The notes under the pieces are model-generated. The model saw only the letters and a list, made by a program, of their open reading frames with translations, was not told the DNA's origin and did no database searches. A DNA stretch of 64,000 bases from Chersky-840 sp963848335. GTDB lineage: Bacteria; Actinomycetota; Acidimicrobiia; Acidimicrobiales; UBA8190. Positions within the stretch are counted from its first letter, which is position 1. Every line of letters begins with the position of its first letter. A program made the translations under genes and the position numbers. Shown here in pieces: positions 44,677 through 54,129 of this stretch. The DNA lies in assembly GCA_963848335.1 (NCBI GenBank), contig CAWKDD010000006.1:186001-250000 (forward strand), given 5' to 3'.

Positions 44677-45602
44677 CGGACTGGGCAAGGGCCTGGGGGC
44701 GCTCATCCCGACGGAGGCCCGGGATCGGGACTCCGCCCTGCGGGTGGTGCCGATGACCAGCATCAAGCCCAACCCCCTGCAGCCCCGCACGCGCTTCGAC
44801 GAAGAGGCGATGTCCAACCTGGCGTCGTCGATCCGTGAGGTGGGAGTGCTCCAGCCGATCCTGGTGCGGGAGACGAGCGAAGACGAATACGAGCTCATCG
44901 CCGGTGAGCGGCGCTGGCGGGCGGCCCGACGGGCCGGGTTGCAGACCATCCCCGTGCTGGTGCAGAGCGTCGTCCGATGTCCACAGCCTCGAACAGGCCC
45001 TGGTGGAGAACCTCCACCGGGAGGACCTCAACCCTCTGGAAGAGGCCGGCGCCTTCCAGCAGCTGGTCGACGAGTTCGGGTACACCCACGAGCAGGTGGC
45101 GGGCCGGGTGGGGAAGAGCAGGACCGCGGTGACCAACACGCTGCGACTCCTCCAGCTGCCGGCCGGGGTCCAGCGGGCTCTGGCTGACGGTGCCATCTCG
45201 GCCGGGCACGCCCGGGCCTTGCTGGGGACGCCCGACCGCAGCTTCCAGGAGGAGCTGGCCAAGCGCATCGTCACCGAAGGTCTGACCGTACGAGCTGTGG
45301 AGGAGGGGGTCCGCCGCCACGCTTCGGGGGCCGAGGCCGACCCCTCCCCGGCCGAGAACGGAAGCCACGTGGCCTCCCCCCCCGCCGCCGACGCCTTGCA
45401 GAACGGTCCGGGCGTTCCCGCCGTGCGTCGCCGACTCCCCGCCCCCGGTGTGCTCGAGCTCGAGGATCTCCTCTCGAACCACCTCAACACCAGGGTCAAG
45501 GTCGAGATGGGTGCCAAGCGTGGCCGGGTCGTGATCGACTTCGCCACCCTCGAGGACCTCGAGCGCGTGTACAAGCTGATGGTTGGAGGCGTGACCGCCT
45601 GA
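44663..45602 (+). CDS. parB: Chromosome partitioning protein ParB (frame broken)
   Basis: About 312 residues after removing one base near 44970-44976. The front frame has the opening RRSGLGKGLGALIP, LQPRTRFDEEAM and the CTP-binding GERRWRAARRAG. The rear frame resumes DVHSLEQALVENLHREDLNP, with the HTH at GRVGKSRTAVTNTLRLLQLP and the C-terminal dimer region LEDLLSNHLNTRVKV. GTG 44663 has AGGAGG six bases upstream. It acts with ParA on the parS-like sites at about 42.9-43.0 kb. Confidence 0.95.
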
Positions 45603-45811
45603 AGGCGGCCCGCTCGGTGGCCGAATCCCACAACGCGTGACAGAATCGCGAACGCCCCCTTGTTGACCAGGGAGTTCTCACGAAGAGTGGCGATCTAACC
45701 CTCCATCGCATGTCCAGCTGGATCCACACCCTGTGCATGACGCTGTGGAAAAGTCCCAACCTCCCGTGGACGTGTGACCCGGATGGGCACCTGAGGTCGA
45801 GGGCCGTCCGA

Positions 45812-46801
45812 TCAGTCGACAGGCGTGGCGGCCCATGCCACCAGGGCCCGGACCAGAGCTTCGGCCAGGGCGTCGGCGTGTCGCACCACGATGGCGGGCG
45901 GTCCCATCTCGCACACCACAGCCGGCATCCGGGTCTCACGCAGCACGGCCAGGGTCATCCCCTGGACCCCGTCGGCCGGGACACCCAGAGCGGCCGCCGC
46001 CAGGGCGTGGATGAGCTCGGCCAGGCGCTTTCCGCCCGCGGATTCATAGCTGTAGCCCGAATAGTAGGCAGTTGAGCACCCTGTGCGGTCAGGATCCAGG
46101 CGCAGGCCCAGGTACACGTCGGCGTCGGCGGCGTTGGCCGCCGCGGCCCGGGTCGAACCGTCAGGGTGCAGGAGAGGGATGACCTGTGCGCCGGTGGCCA
46201 CGAGGGGTCGGCGCACCGCGGCCACCAGGGCATCGAGCCCGCCCTCCTCACCGATGGCGATGCGTCGTCCCAGCAGCGTGCGCGGGGCGCGCCGCAGCCG
46301 GTCGCGGTCGCGCACCGTGCTCACGAGCTCGGGGTCCCCGTGGCGGGGCGCCACCCGGCGCAGCTCCCGGAACGTGGTGGCCCCCAGGATTCCGTCCACC
46401 GGCAGCCCCGTGTTGCGCTGGAAGTCGGCCAGGGCCTGGGAGGTGAGGGTCCCGAAGATGCCGTCCACGCGGCCGGTGTCGAAGCCCAGGGCCGAGAGCC
46501 GTCGTTGCAGGTCGGCGACATCGTCTCCGCGCAGCATGGGCCGGCGGAGGTAGAGGAAGCGGTCTCCCAGGCGCAGCCCGGCCTCGACCAGAGCCGCCCA
46601 CGTCTGGGGTCCGCACACCCCGTCCACCCGCAGGCCCCGGCGGTATTGGAAGCCCTCCAAGGCGGCCTTGGTCCCCGCCCCGAAGATGCCGTCGGGGTCG
46701 GGCGCGGTGGGGAGGTCGACCAGGAAGAGCCGTCGTTGCAGGTCGGCGACGGCCTCGCCCTTTTCGCCCTGGGCGAGGGGGAGCGTGCCGCCCGGCGTTA
46801 C
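45812..46801 (-). CDS. cwlM: CwlM-like pseudo-amidase with two peptidoglycan-binding domains
   Basis: About 329 residues and no signal peptide. Two PG_binding_1 domains come first (AVADLQRRLFLVDL with DPDGIFGAGTKAALEGFQ, then DVADLQRRLSALGFD with RVDGIFGTLTSQALADFQ). An amidase_3-like domain follows. The zinc residues look lost: the usual DPGHGG is IAIGEEGG and the usual SxHAN is LGLRLD, while the late Glu is kept in VVCEMGPP. This and the position next to trxA match mycobacterial CwlM, a cytoplasmic regulator of MurA. The expected start falls on GTA 46801, overlapping the trxA stop as GTAA where a GTGA overlap would be normal. Confidence 0.82.
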   Translation of the reverse strand, partial: VTPGGTLPLAQGEKGEAVADLQRRLFLVDLPTAPDPDGIFGAGTKAALEGFQYRRGLRVDGVCGPQTWAALVEAGLRLGDRFLYLRRPMLRGDDVADLQRRLSALGFDTGRVDGIFGTLTSQALADFQRNTGLPVDGILGATTFRELRRVAPRHGDPELVSTVRDRDRLRRAPRTLLGRRIAIGEEGGLDALVAAVRRPLVATGAQVIPLLHPDGSTRAAAANAADADVYLGLRLDPDRTGCSTAYYSGYSYESAGGKRLAELIHALAAAALGVPADGVQGMTLAVLRETRMPAVVCEMGPPAIVVRHADALAEALVRALVAWAATPVD

Positions 46802-47124
46802 AGGTACGCCTGCAGCTCCTGGAGGAGCTGCGCCTTGCCCCGTGCCCCGATGATCCGCAGCTCGGGCTCCCCGTCCTTGAACAGCAGCAGGGTCGGGATG
46901 CTCATCACCTCGTAGCGGCGCGTCACGTCCAGGTTCTCGTCGATGTTCAGCTTGGCGATCTTGATCTTCCCCTGGTGCTCGGCCGAGATCTCCTCGAGGA
47001 CGGGGGCGATCATCTTGCATGGACCGCACCACTCGGCCCAGAAGTCCACCAGCACCGGTGTGTCGGCGGCCTTGACATGCTCGTCAAACGTAGCGTCGCT
47101 CAGCGCTGTGATCGCCTCGCTCAT
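46798..47124 (-). CDS. trxA: Thioredoxin
   Basis: A 108-residue thioredoxin with the active site WAEWCGPCKM and the cis-Pro loop SIPTLLLF. AGAGGAGG precedes ATG 47124. It follows trxB, so reductase and thioredoxin are co-transcribed. It would also serve as reductant for other thiol systems. Confidence 0.98.
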   Translation of the reverse strand: MSEAITALSDATFDEHVKAADTPVLVDFWAEWCGPCKMIAPVLEEISAEHQGKIKIAKLNIDENLDVTRRYEVMSIPTLLLFKDGEPELRIIGARGKAQLLQELQAYL

Positions 47125-47237
47125 GGGACGGTCCTCCTCTGGCACCTGGTCAGGTGCGCTTTCTCGAACGTAAGGGGGAACACCGGTCCCCGACGCTGCA
47201 TTCCCAGGGTACCGGGCGCGCCGTGGGGAGGGAGGGC

Positions 47238-48197
47238 TCAGGCGCGGCCGCGGGCCTCGAGCCAGCGCTCGGCGTCGATGGCGGCCATGCAGCCCGACCC
47301 CGCCGCCGTGATGGCCTGACGGTAGACGTGGTCCTGGACGTCGCCGCACGCGAACACGCCGTCGACGTTGGTGCGCGTCCCGTCGGTGGTGCGGATGTAG
47401 CCGTTCTCGTCCATGTCGAGCATCCCCGCGAACACGGCCGTGTTGGGCACGTGGCCGATGGCGACGAACACCCCGTCGGCTTCGAGCACGTCCTGTTCGT
47501 TGGTGACGACGTTGGTGAGCGCTACCCCGCTCACCTTGTTGTCCCCGAGGACCTCGGTGACGACGGTGTCCCAGCGGAAGTCGATCTTGTCGTTGGCGAA
47601 GGCGCGGTCCTGCATGATCTTGGAGGCCCGCAGCTCCTTGCGCCGGTGCACCACGGTCACGCTCTCGCCGAAGCGGGTGAGGAACGAGGCCTCTTCGAGC
47701 GCCGAGTCCCCTCCGCCCACCACGACGATCTTCTGGTTGCGGAAGAAGAACCCGTCGCACGTGGCGCACGTCGACACGCCGTGGCCGACGAGCCGGGCCT
47801 CTCCGGGAACGTTCAACATGAGCGCCCTGGCGCCGGTGGCCACGATGAGCGTTTCGGCCAGCACGTCAGGTTCACCGTCGGGGGACTGGGTCCACACGGC
47901 GAAGGGGGGCGACGACAGGTCGACGCGCACGGCCTTGCGGGTCAGGAACTCGGCCCCGAAACGCGCCGCCTGGTCCCGGAAGCGGCCCATGAGGTCGGGG
48001 CCGAGCACGCCGTCGACGAAGCCGGGGTAGTTCTCCACCTCGGTGGTGAGCATGAGCTGGCCGCCGGGCTGGTCGCTGGTGGAGGAGGGCTCGCCCTCGA
48101 CCACGAAGGGCAACAGGTTGGCGCGCGCCGTGTAGATGGCGGCCGTCAGGCCCGCAGGGCCCGAGCCGAGGATGACGACGTGGCGGGTCTCGGGCAC
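47238..48197 (-). CDS. trxB: Thioredoxin reductase
   Basis: A 319-residue NADPH-dependent flavoprotein. FAD site ILGSGPAGLTAAIYTARA, redox motif CATCDG, NADPH site VVGGGDSALEEASFL, and second FAD contact FACGDVQD. GTG 48197 (VPETRHVVILGSG) is chosen because GAGGAG lies just upstream and the preceding gene stops one base before it. The longer frame to 48248 would overlap that gene. Confidence 0.97.
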   Translation of the reverse strand: MPETRHVVILGSGPAGLTAAIYTARANLLPFVVEGEPSSTSDQPGGQLMLTTEVENYPGFVDGVLGPDLMGRFRDQAARFGAEFLTRKAVRVDLSSPPFAVWTQSPDGEPDVLAETLIVATGARALMLNVPGEARLVGHGVSTCATCDGFFFRNQKIVVVGGGDSALEEASFLTRFGESVTVVHRRKELRASKIMQDRAFANDKIDFRWDTVVTEVLGDNKVSGVALTNVVTNEQDVLEADGVFVAIGHVPNTAVFAGMLDMDENGYIRTTDGTRTNVDGVFACGDVQDHVYRQAITAAGSGCMAAIDAERWLEARGRA

Positions 48198-48198
48198 C

Positions 48199-48651
48199 TC
48201 AGGGCTCCTCGGCGCCCCGGGTGCCGCGCTTGGTCCAGGTGTAGGCACCGCCCGCCACCAGGAGCACGCCGAGGAGGGCGTCAGAGGCCCACACCCGGCC
48301 CCCGAAGGCGTAGACGTCGAGGAGCCGGATGATGGCGATGACCATCAGGACACACAGCAGCAGCGCCATCACGCTGATGATGATCCCGAACACGAGGCCC
48401 CGTGCCACCAGCGTGAGGGGCCGAACGACGCGGTCGTGGACGGCTCCGACCACTTCCTCGATCGTGTCGGCCACCTTGGCGGGCCATTCGGCCTCGGAGA
48501 GCGTCGAGCTCCCGGGGCCCGGTGCAGGGGCGGGTGCCTGTACAGGGGGGGTGGCGGCGGGCGGCGGTGCGCTGGGCGCATCGCTCGGGGCCGTAGCCGT
48601 AGCCGTAGGAGCCTCGCTCGACGGCGCCTGGTTGTCGGCCTGGTCTTCCAT
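48199..48651 (-). CDS. Small two-helix membrane protein, unknown
   Basis: A 150-residue protein. Residues 1-50 are Ala/Pro/Thr-rich, followed by a helical part (WPAKVADTIEEVVGAVHDRV), one long hydrophobic segment (GIIISVMALLLCVLMVIAII) and a second (DALLGVLLVAGGAYTW). It sits directly before trxB with a one-base gap and after degV, so it is part of this operon. A similar small membrane protein is often found here in actinobacteria. Function unknown; possibly a phage-holin-like or stress membrane protein. Confidence 0.65.
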   Translation of the reverse strand: MEDQADNQAPSSEAPTATATAPSDAPSAPPPAATPPVQAPAPAPGPGSSTLSEAEWPAKVADTIEEVVGAVHDRVVRPLTLVARGLVFGIIISVMALLLCVLMVIAIIRLLDVYAFGGRVWASDALLGVLLVAGGAYTWTKRGTRGAEEP

Positions 48652-48702
48652 GGCGCCGAGATTAGTCGGAGGCCCCGCTGTTCCGGCTGGGACCCCCGGC
48701 GA

Positions 48703-49548
48703 CTACCGCGCCTTGGTGATGAAGCAGACGCCGACCGAGCCCGGCCCGGCGTGGCTCCCCACCACCGGACCCAGATCCGACGTCACGAGTTCGTGCTCGG
48801 GCCGGGCCCGCCGGAGCATCTCGAGCACCTCGTCGAAGTCCGCCGCCACCCCGTTGGCGATTCCGAGTCGCTCCAGCGGCTCCGCCTCGATCGCCTTGTT
48901 GGCCAGGTACTGCAGCGAGCGCGAGCGGGTGCGTTGCTTGGACTCCACCTCGACCACCCCGTCGCGCACTTCGATGACGGGCTTGATCGAGAGCAAGGAT
49001 CCGACGAGATGGGCGGCACCGCCGATGCGGCCCCCGCGCTTGAGGTAATCGAGGCTGTCCACCACGCCATAGACGTGGGTGCGCTCCTTCATGTCCTCGA
49101 GGGCCGCCGCCATCTCCTCCAGACCGGCGCCGGCGGCCGCCATGTCCGCGGCGGCCAGCACCAACAGCCCCTGGCCCATGGTGACGCTGCGCGTGTCGAT
49201 GACCCGCACCGGGATGCGGTCGGACACGGCGTCGGCGGCGGTGCGTGCCGATTGGAAGGTGGCGGACAGGCCCGAGGAGATGGTGGCGCACAGCACGCCG
49301 CCGCTCCCCGCGTCGCGCGCTTCGAGGAAGGCCTGCTCGAAGGCGCCCGGAGACGGCGCCGATGTGGCCGGCATGTCGGGCCCGGTGATGACCCGGTCCC
49401 AGAATTCCTTGCCCGACAGCTCTTCGCGGTCCACGAGCTCCTCGGCCCCGAAGCGGATCGTGAGGGGCACGATCCGTACGTCGCGCTCCTCGGTGGTGGC
49501 CGGCATCAGATCGCAGGCGCTGTCGGTGACGACCTGGATGCTCGCCAT
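48703..49548 (-). CDS. DegV family fatty-acid-binding protein
   Basis: A 281-residue DegV protein. The N-terminal VVTDSACDLMPATTEE, the central SAPSPGAFEQAFLEA and the C-terminal GVCFITKAR are characteristic. DegV/FakB proteins bind fatty acids and in Firmicutes present them to FakA kinase. No fakA gene is in the window. ATG 49548 has GGGAGG upstream. It lies between murJ and the small membrane protein. Confidence 0.9.
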   Translation of the reverse strand: MASIQVVTDSACDLMPATTEERDVRIVPLTIRFGAEELVDREELSGKEFWDRVITGPDMPATSAPSPGAFEQAFLEARDAGSGGVLCATISSGLSATFQSARTAADAVSDRIPVRVIDTRSVTMGQGLLVLAAADMAAAGAGLEEMAAALEDMKERTHVYGVVDSLDYLKRGGRIGGAAHLVGSLLSIKPVIEVRDGVVEVESKQRTRSRSLQYLANKAIEAEPLERLGIANGVAADFDEVLEMLRRARPEHELVTSDLGPVVGSHAGPGSVGVCFITKAR

Positions 49549-49652
49549 CGGGTCCTCCCTTGTTCGGGGCATCGGCCAGGGCGCGGTGGGCCGGTGCGCA
49601 GGATGCCCCCGTGCTCTTCCGGCCCTGTGGGTGTCGCTTCGGAACGAGTCTG

Positions 49653-51749
49653 CTACACGTCGGGGTCGTCGTGGTGCGGGGGGCCCGGCTCGGGGGCCCG
49701 GGTGGGCCCGAGGCGCGTCGGGCGCAAGGGGGGACGCCCCGCGGGGGGAAGTGGCTCGGGCCGTGGCGGCGCGCCGGGCCGCCGCCGCGCCGGAGCGCGC
49801 CCGGAGTGGACGGGAACGTGGTCCCCGGCGCCCGAGCGTGCCGGACCGTTCTCGTGCCCACCGCCCCGGCCGCCGCCTTTAGGACCGCCGCCTGCCGGAC
49901 CGCCGCCACCGCCCACCCGCCCGCGCCCGCCCCGCCGCCGTCGATGGGCCAGCTCGGCCAGTCCCCCCGCGGCCAGGACGTAGGCGGCGCCACCGGCGCC
50001 GGCACCCAGCGCGACGCGACCCAGGGCCGCCACCGTGGTCTCGGACCCCGAGATGTTGCTGCCCAGCACGGTCGCCACCACCAGCGCGGCGGTGGACAGC
50101 AGCACATGGCCCAGAGGCCGGCCCAGGATCTCCCCGCCGAGCCCCTGGACGCGGGTGCGTACGTAGCCGAGGGCCACCACCGCCGCCAGCGTGTAGGCGG
50201 CGCTGATGGAGAAGGCGATGCCGCGCACGCCGAAGTGTCCCGCCAGTGCCACGGCCAGCACGATGTTGATGCCGTTCTCCAGGGCGTAGAGCCAGAAGGC
50301 CGAGCGCAGGTCCTGCACGCTCTGCAGCACGCGGATGGCGTAGAGGAAGACACAGAAGCCCGGCAGCCCGATGGCCAGCATGGCCAGCGCCTGCGCTGTG
50401 AGGGTCGTGTTCCCGGCCGCGGCGCCGTGCCCCACGACCAGGGCTACCAGGGGCCGGGCCAGGATCAGCTCCCCGGCCGCGGCGGGGATGATGACCGCCA
50501 GCATCGTCCGCAGACCCGTGCCCATGCGACGGCGGAACGCCTCGAGGTCGCCTCCGGCCCAGCGGGCCGTGAGCTCGGGGGCGGTGGCGCTCATGATCGA
50601 CACGGCCACGATGCCGTAGGGCAGCTGGAAGAACATGTAGGCGTAGGTGTACGCGGTCAGGGCGCCGGACCCGACCTTCTGGGACAGGGCCAGGACCACG
50701 AGCAGCGCAGCCTGGTTCGTCAGCACCAACCCGAAGGTCCACCCCGACAGGCGGAGGATGGTGCGCACCGCCTCGTGACCGAAGTCCGGCAACCAGCGCA
50801 GTCGCAGGCCGGCCCGCCGCAGGCTCGGGATCATCAACCCCGCTTGGATCACGACCCCGGCCGTGGTGCCCAGCCCGAGGAGCAGGATCTGCCCCCGGTG
50901 CGCCGCCACCCCCGGCAGGGAGGCGTGGTGCACGACGGTGCCGAACACGACCAGGACCGCCACGAGCACCACGTTGTTGGCGATCGGGGTGAACATCGGT
51001 GCCCCGAACCGACGCCGGGCGTTGAGGAGAGCGGTGCCCACGCTGATGAAGCCGTAACAGGTGAGCTGGGGCACGAACAGGAACAGCAGGTCCTTGGCCA
51101 GCTGCCGCGTCTGGGCGGCGTCGGCGTTGTGGTTGAGCGCCGTGGTGGCGTCCACGATGAACGGGACCGCCACCAGGAACACGATCGACGCGGCGGCGAT
51201 CACGATCATGGTGACGCTCACCACCGCGGAGACCGCGTCCCACGCATCGTCGTCGGCGCGGGTGGTGAGCCGGTGCACGAAGACCGGGACGAACGTGGCC
51301 GAGAGGATCCCGCCCAGGACGATGTCCTGGACGATGTTGGGCATGGTGTTGGCGAGGTTGTAGGAGTCCGCCAGCCTGAGCGTGCCGATGGCGTAGCCGA
51401 GGGCGAAGAGGCGGAGCAGTCCCGTGGCCCGGGACAAGGTGGTGCCCACGGCCATGAGGGTGGTGGCCCGACGCAGGCCCTGTCCCTCGACCGCGTCTGG
51501 CACAGCCGGCAGCGCGGGCGCCGCGGCACGCGCTGCGACGTCGGGCCCCTCGACGTCGGGCTTCTCGAATTCGGGCTCTTCGACGTCGGGCTCCTCGACG
51601 TCGGGCTCCTCACCCAGGGGGGTGTCCTCACCAGGCTCGTCGAGAAGGGACACCTCCCCTGCCCCGGCTTCCGGACCCGGCGTGTCCAGTCGCAGCTCCT
51701 GGGTGGGATCGGGGTCGTCGATGGGCCCTGTCCCGTCGGGGCCGGTCAC
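49653..51749 (-). CDS. murJ: Lipid II flippase MurJ
   Basis: A 698-residue MOP-superfamily flippase with about 14 membrane segments, including GTTLSRATGLLRLFALGYAI, GILSATFVPVFVHRL and RRRFGAPMFTPIANN. The N-terminal ~80 residues are acidic, with a repeated EEPDVEEPEFEKPDVEGPDV run. The C-terminal ~90 residues are Gly/Pro/Arg-rich and cytoplasmic. GTG 51749 overlaps the upstream stop as GTGA. CwlM is encoded a few genes downstream. In mycobacteria CwlM influences peptidoglycan precursor steps including MurJ, so the synteny is meaningful. Confidence 0.94.
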   Translation of the reverse strand: MTGPDGTGPIDDPDPTQELRLDTPGPEAGAGEVSLLDEPGEDTPLGEEPDVEEPDVEEPEFEKPDVEGPDVAARAAAPALPAVPDAVEGQGLRRATTLMAVGTTLSRATGLLRLFALGYAIGTLRLADSYNLANTMPNIVQDIVLGGILSATFVPVFVHRLTTRADDDAWDAVSAVVSVTMIVIAAASIVFLVAVPFIVDATTALNHNADAAQTRQLAKDLLFLFVPQLTCYGFISVGTALLNARRRFGAPMFTPIANNVVLVAVLVVFGTVVHHASLPGVAAHRGQILLLGLGTTAGVVIQAGLMIPSLRRAGLRLRWLPDFGHEAVRTILRLSGWTFGLVLTNQAALLVVLALSQKVGSGALTAYTYAYMFFQLPYGIVAVSIMSATAPELTARWAGGDLEAFRRRMGTGLRTMLAVIIPAAAGELILARPLVALVVGHGAAAGNTTLTAQALAMLAIGLPGFCVFLYAIRVLQSVQDLRSAFWLYALENGINIVLAVALAGHFGVRGIAFSISAAYTLAAVVALGYVRTRVQGLGGEILGRPLGHVLLSTAALVVATVLGSNISGSETTVAALGRVALGAGAGGAAYVLAAGGLAELAHRRRRGGRGRVGGGGGPAGGGPKGGGRGGGHENGPARSGAGDHVPVHSGRAPARRRPGAPPRPEPLPPAGRPPLRPTRLGPTRAPEPGPPHHDDPDV

Positions 51750-54070
51750 GTCGTCGAGGCCCGGGCGCGGGTCACGGTGTGGGCCCCCCGGCGCGCCTTG
51801 CCGCGCCACAGGGTGCGGCCCCACCACACCAACAGGACGAGGACCGCGCCCACCGACAGCACGATGGCCACCGCCGAGGTGGCCAGGGAGCGCACCGTGA
51901 GCTGGCCGCCGGCCAGCACGAAGCCTCCCTCGGGGCTGGTGAGCTGCACGCCGATCCGGAAGTCTCCCGAGGCGCGGGACTGCATGTCGATGTACACCGC
52001 GTTGGTGGAGTGCGTGAGGGCGCACCGCGCTGAGAAGCTGGAGCGGTCCGGCGTGCTCTGGACCCGGGGCGCCTGGCACAGCGCGCCCGGCGACTGGGCG
52101 TCGGCCTTCGGGAACCGCACCTTGTCGCTCGTGAGCCGCACCAGCACCGTGACGGGATAGGGCGTGTTGCGGACGATGGTGATGGGCACGCTGGCGGTCC
52201 CCGCCGTGAGGCGCACCGTGTCCGAGCGCACCGAAAGCCCCCGGAGCTGCCGGGAAGACACCGAGTCGAAGCCCGACAGCGCCGCCTGCTGCTGGCGGGG
52301 CGTCAGCAGGCTCGACTCGGCGGCCAGCAGGAGGTCGCCGACGGACTGGGCCGAGGCGCTCCCCGCGGCGCTGGCACCGGTGGCGCTCTGCAGGGCCATC
52401 TGCCGGGTCCGGGCCGCGCGCAGGGCGCGCACCACCGACGACGGCGGCGATGCCGGGGCCGTCGGGTGCCGGGTCACGGGCTGGCGATCGGCGCCCACCG
52501 GGACCTGGGCGAAGAGCTGGTCGACGGTGACCGGCTGGATCACCGGGTTGCCCTGCAAGCCACCGAGCAGGGCCGAGACGAAGGCGGTGTCCGGTGCCCA
52601 CGCCGCGGGGGCCACGCCTATCACCCCCCTCGCCGCCGGGGCGCCGCCCGGGCCGAGCAGGTTGGGCGCCTCGTAGTAGATGAGGGACAGCTCGGCCAGC
52701 ATCTGGGAGGCGGTGAGCGGGCCGTCGGCGCCCTTGCCCGCCGCGGCCAGGCGCGCCCCGAGCCCGGTGTCCGACACCATGGCCACCGGGGCCGCCACGT
52801 GGCCGGCCGTCTGTGGCGCCAGGGTGAAGGGCTGGGTGGTCGTGAGCGGGCCCGACCCCCCCGATACGACCCCGGGGGGCACCACGAGGTGCTCGAAGTG
52901 CGAGGCCAGGGCGTCGACGCCGAGCTGGCCCAGGCCCGAAGTGGCCACCCAGACGCCGTCGGAGGCATGCACACCTCCACCCGCGCCGGCCAGGACCTGG
53001 GCTCCGCGTTTGAGCTGCGCCTCGAGCTCACCCCGAAGCCCGGCGCCGACGAGGGCGCCGGCGTCCACCGGTACATAGGAGCTCGTGAGGGTCTGCCGAG
53101 CGGGCGAGTCCGATACCGAGGCGGCTTCGGCGACGGTATGCCCGTGACCCGTGGCGGCCAGGTGCGTCAGGGTGGCGGGATCGGGTTCGAGCGTCACCGG
53201 CACCGCGGCCGAGCCGATGGCGTCGAGCAGCCCGTCGAGGGTGGCGACAGCGTGAGGATCAGGGGGCGGGACTCTGCCGTCGGCGCCGGCGACGGGCGGG
53301 GCGAGCCCTTCGGGCACGACCAGCGCGAACCGCAGCGCCTGGCTCGAGGACGAGGGGTCGTCGTAGTCGAGATAGGTGACGAGGTCGGTGGAGGCCGAGG
53401 CCGATCCCGACGCCGACGAGTCGGTCAGGGTGACCTTGACCGGGTAGACGTTGGCGCAGCTTCCCGGCCTGCATTTCAGGTCCGCCGTCCAGTTGCCGGT
53501 CCCCGTGGGCGTGGTGTCGCCGTCGACCGGGATGGTCACGTGGGTGACCCCTTGGGCGTCGGTGCTGAACGCCGGGAGTGCGATGGCCGGGGACTGTGCC
53601 ACTGGCGTGCCCAGGGCGCGGCCGCTCAAGGTCTCGTCGAAGGCGGAAAGGGTCGTCAGCGGCGAGTACACCGTGAACGACAGGGCCAGGTCCGGGCGCG
53701 GCGAAACGCTCTGGATGTCCAGTGCCAAGGTGAGGTCCTGGTCGGGAAGCTCAGGCCCCACCCAAGGCGACTGCCGGACGAGGGAGATGTGGTCGGCGCG
53801 GCGTCCGCCTGCGGCCGCCGTGGCCGGTGCGGCCGGAGCTGTCGACGGGTCCGCCGCCGTGGTCGCCGGAGCGGCCGAGGCCCCTTGCCCCGCTGCGCTC
53901 CCGGGCACGGGGCCGGCCAGGAATATGAGCACGAAGAGCGCGGCACCGAGCAAACGACGCGCCAGCGCGGGGAGTCGTGTCGACCACGGGCGCCGGGAGC
54001 TGCGGGCGCACGAGTCGGGGGTGCGGTCACCGCCGCGTGCGGGGGCGATGCTCGCCTCGGTCCGGTCCAC
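51746..54070 (-). CDS. Secreted DUF6049-like protein (Rv3909-type)
   Basis: About 774 residues. An exported chain with a long positively charged lead, a hydrophobic stretch (LLGAALFVLIFLAGPVPGSA), a large Ala/Thr/Ser-rich extracytoplasmic region and one C-terminal membrane helix (SAVAIVLSVGAVLVLLVWW) before a basic tail. Type and position before murJ match mycobacterial Rv3909, a conserved cell-envelope protein of unknown function (DUF6049). GTG 54070 is a provisional start with no good ribosome site. The gene is two-thirds low-complexity, so homology can be tested only with a profile. Confidence 0.7.
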   Translation of the reverse strand: MDRTEASIAPARGGDRTPDSCARSSRRPWSTRLPALARRLLGAALFVLIFLAGPVPGSAAGQGASAAPATTAADPSTAPAAPATAAAGGRRADHISLVRQSPWVGPELPDQDLTLALDIQSVSPRPDLALSFTVYSPLTTLSAFDETLSGRALGTPVAQSPAIALPAFSTDAQGVTHVTIPVDGDTTPTGTGNWTADLKCRPGSCANVYPVKVTLTDSSASGSASASTDLVTYLDYDDPSSSSQALRFALVVPEGLAPPVAGADGRVPPPDPHAVATLDGLLDAIGSAAVPVTLEPDPATLTHLAATGHGHTVAEAASVSDSPARQTLTSSYVPVDAGALVGAGLRGELEAQLKRGAQVLAGAGGGVHASDGVWVATSGLGQLGVDALASHFEHLVVPPGVVSGGSGPLTTTQPFTLAPQTAGHVAAPVAMVSDTGLGARLAAAGKGADGPLTASQMLAELSLIYYEAPNLLGPGGAPAARGVIGVAPAAWAPDTAFVSALLGGLQGNPVIQPVTVDQLFAQVPVGADRQPVTRHPTAPASPPSSVVRALRAARTRQMALQSATGASAAGSASAQSVGDLLLAAESSLLTPRQQQAALSGFDSVSSRQLRGLSVRSDTVRLTAGTASVPITIVRNTPYPVTVLVRLTSDKVRFPKADAQSPGALCQAPRVQSTPDRSSFSARCALTHSTNAVYIDMQSRASGDFRIGVQLTSPEGGFVLAGGQLTVRSLATSAVAIVLSVGAVLVLLVWWGRTLWRGKARRGAHTVTRARASTT

Positions 54071-54129
54071 CTCGGCGTCACACCCTAGGGCAGCCCGGCC
54101 CCCGACCTCGGTGAGGGCCCGTCCCCGGC

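Noticed and set aside
45603..45811. Second origin or small RNA between parB and cwlM
   Set aside because: A single TTTTCCACA-type box (45744-45752) and no cluster or hairpin, so not enough support.
49560..52160. Long open frame opposite murJ
   Set aside because: Antisense to a recognised MurJ, His/Gln/Gly-rich, no motif.
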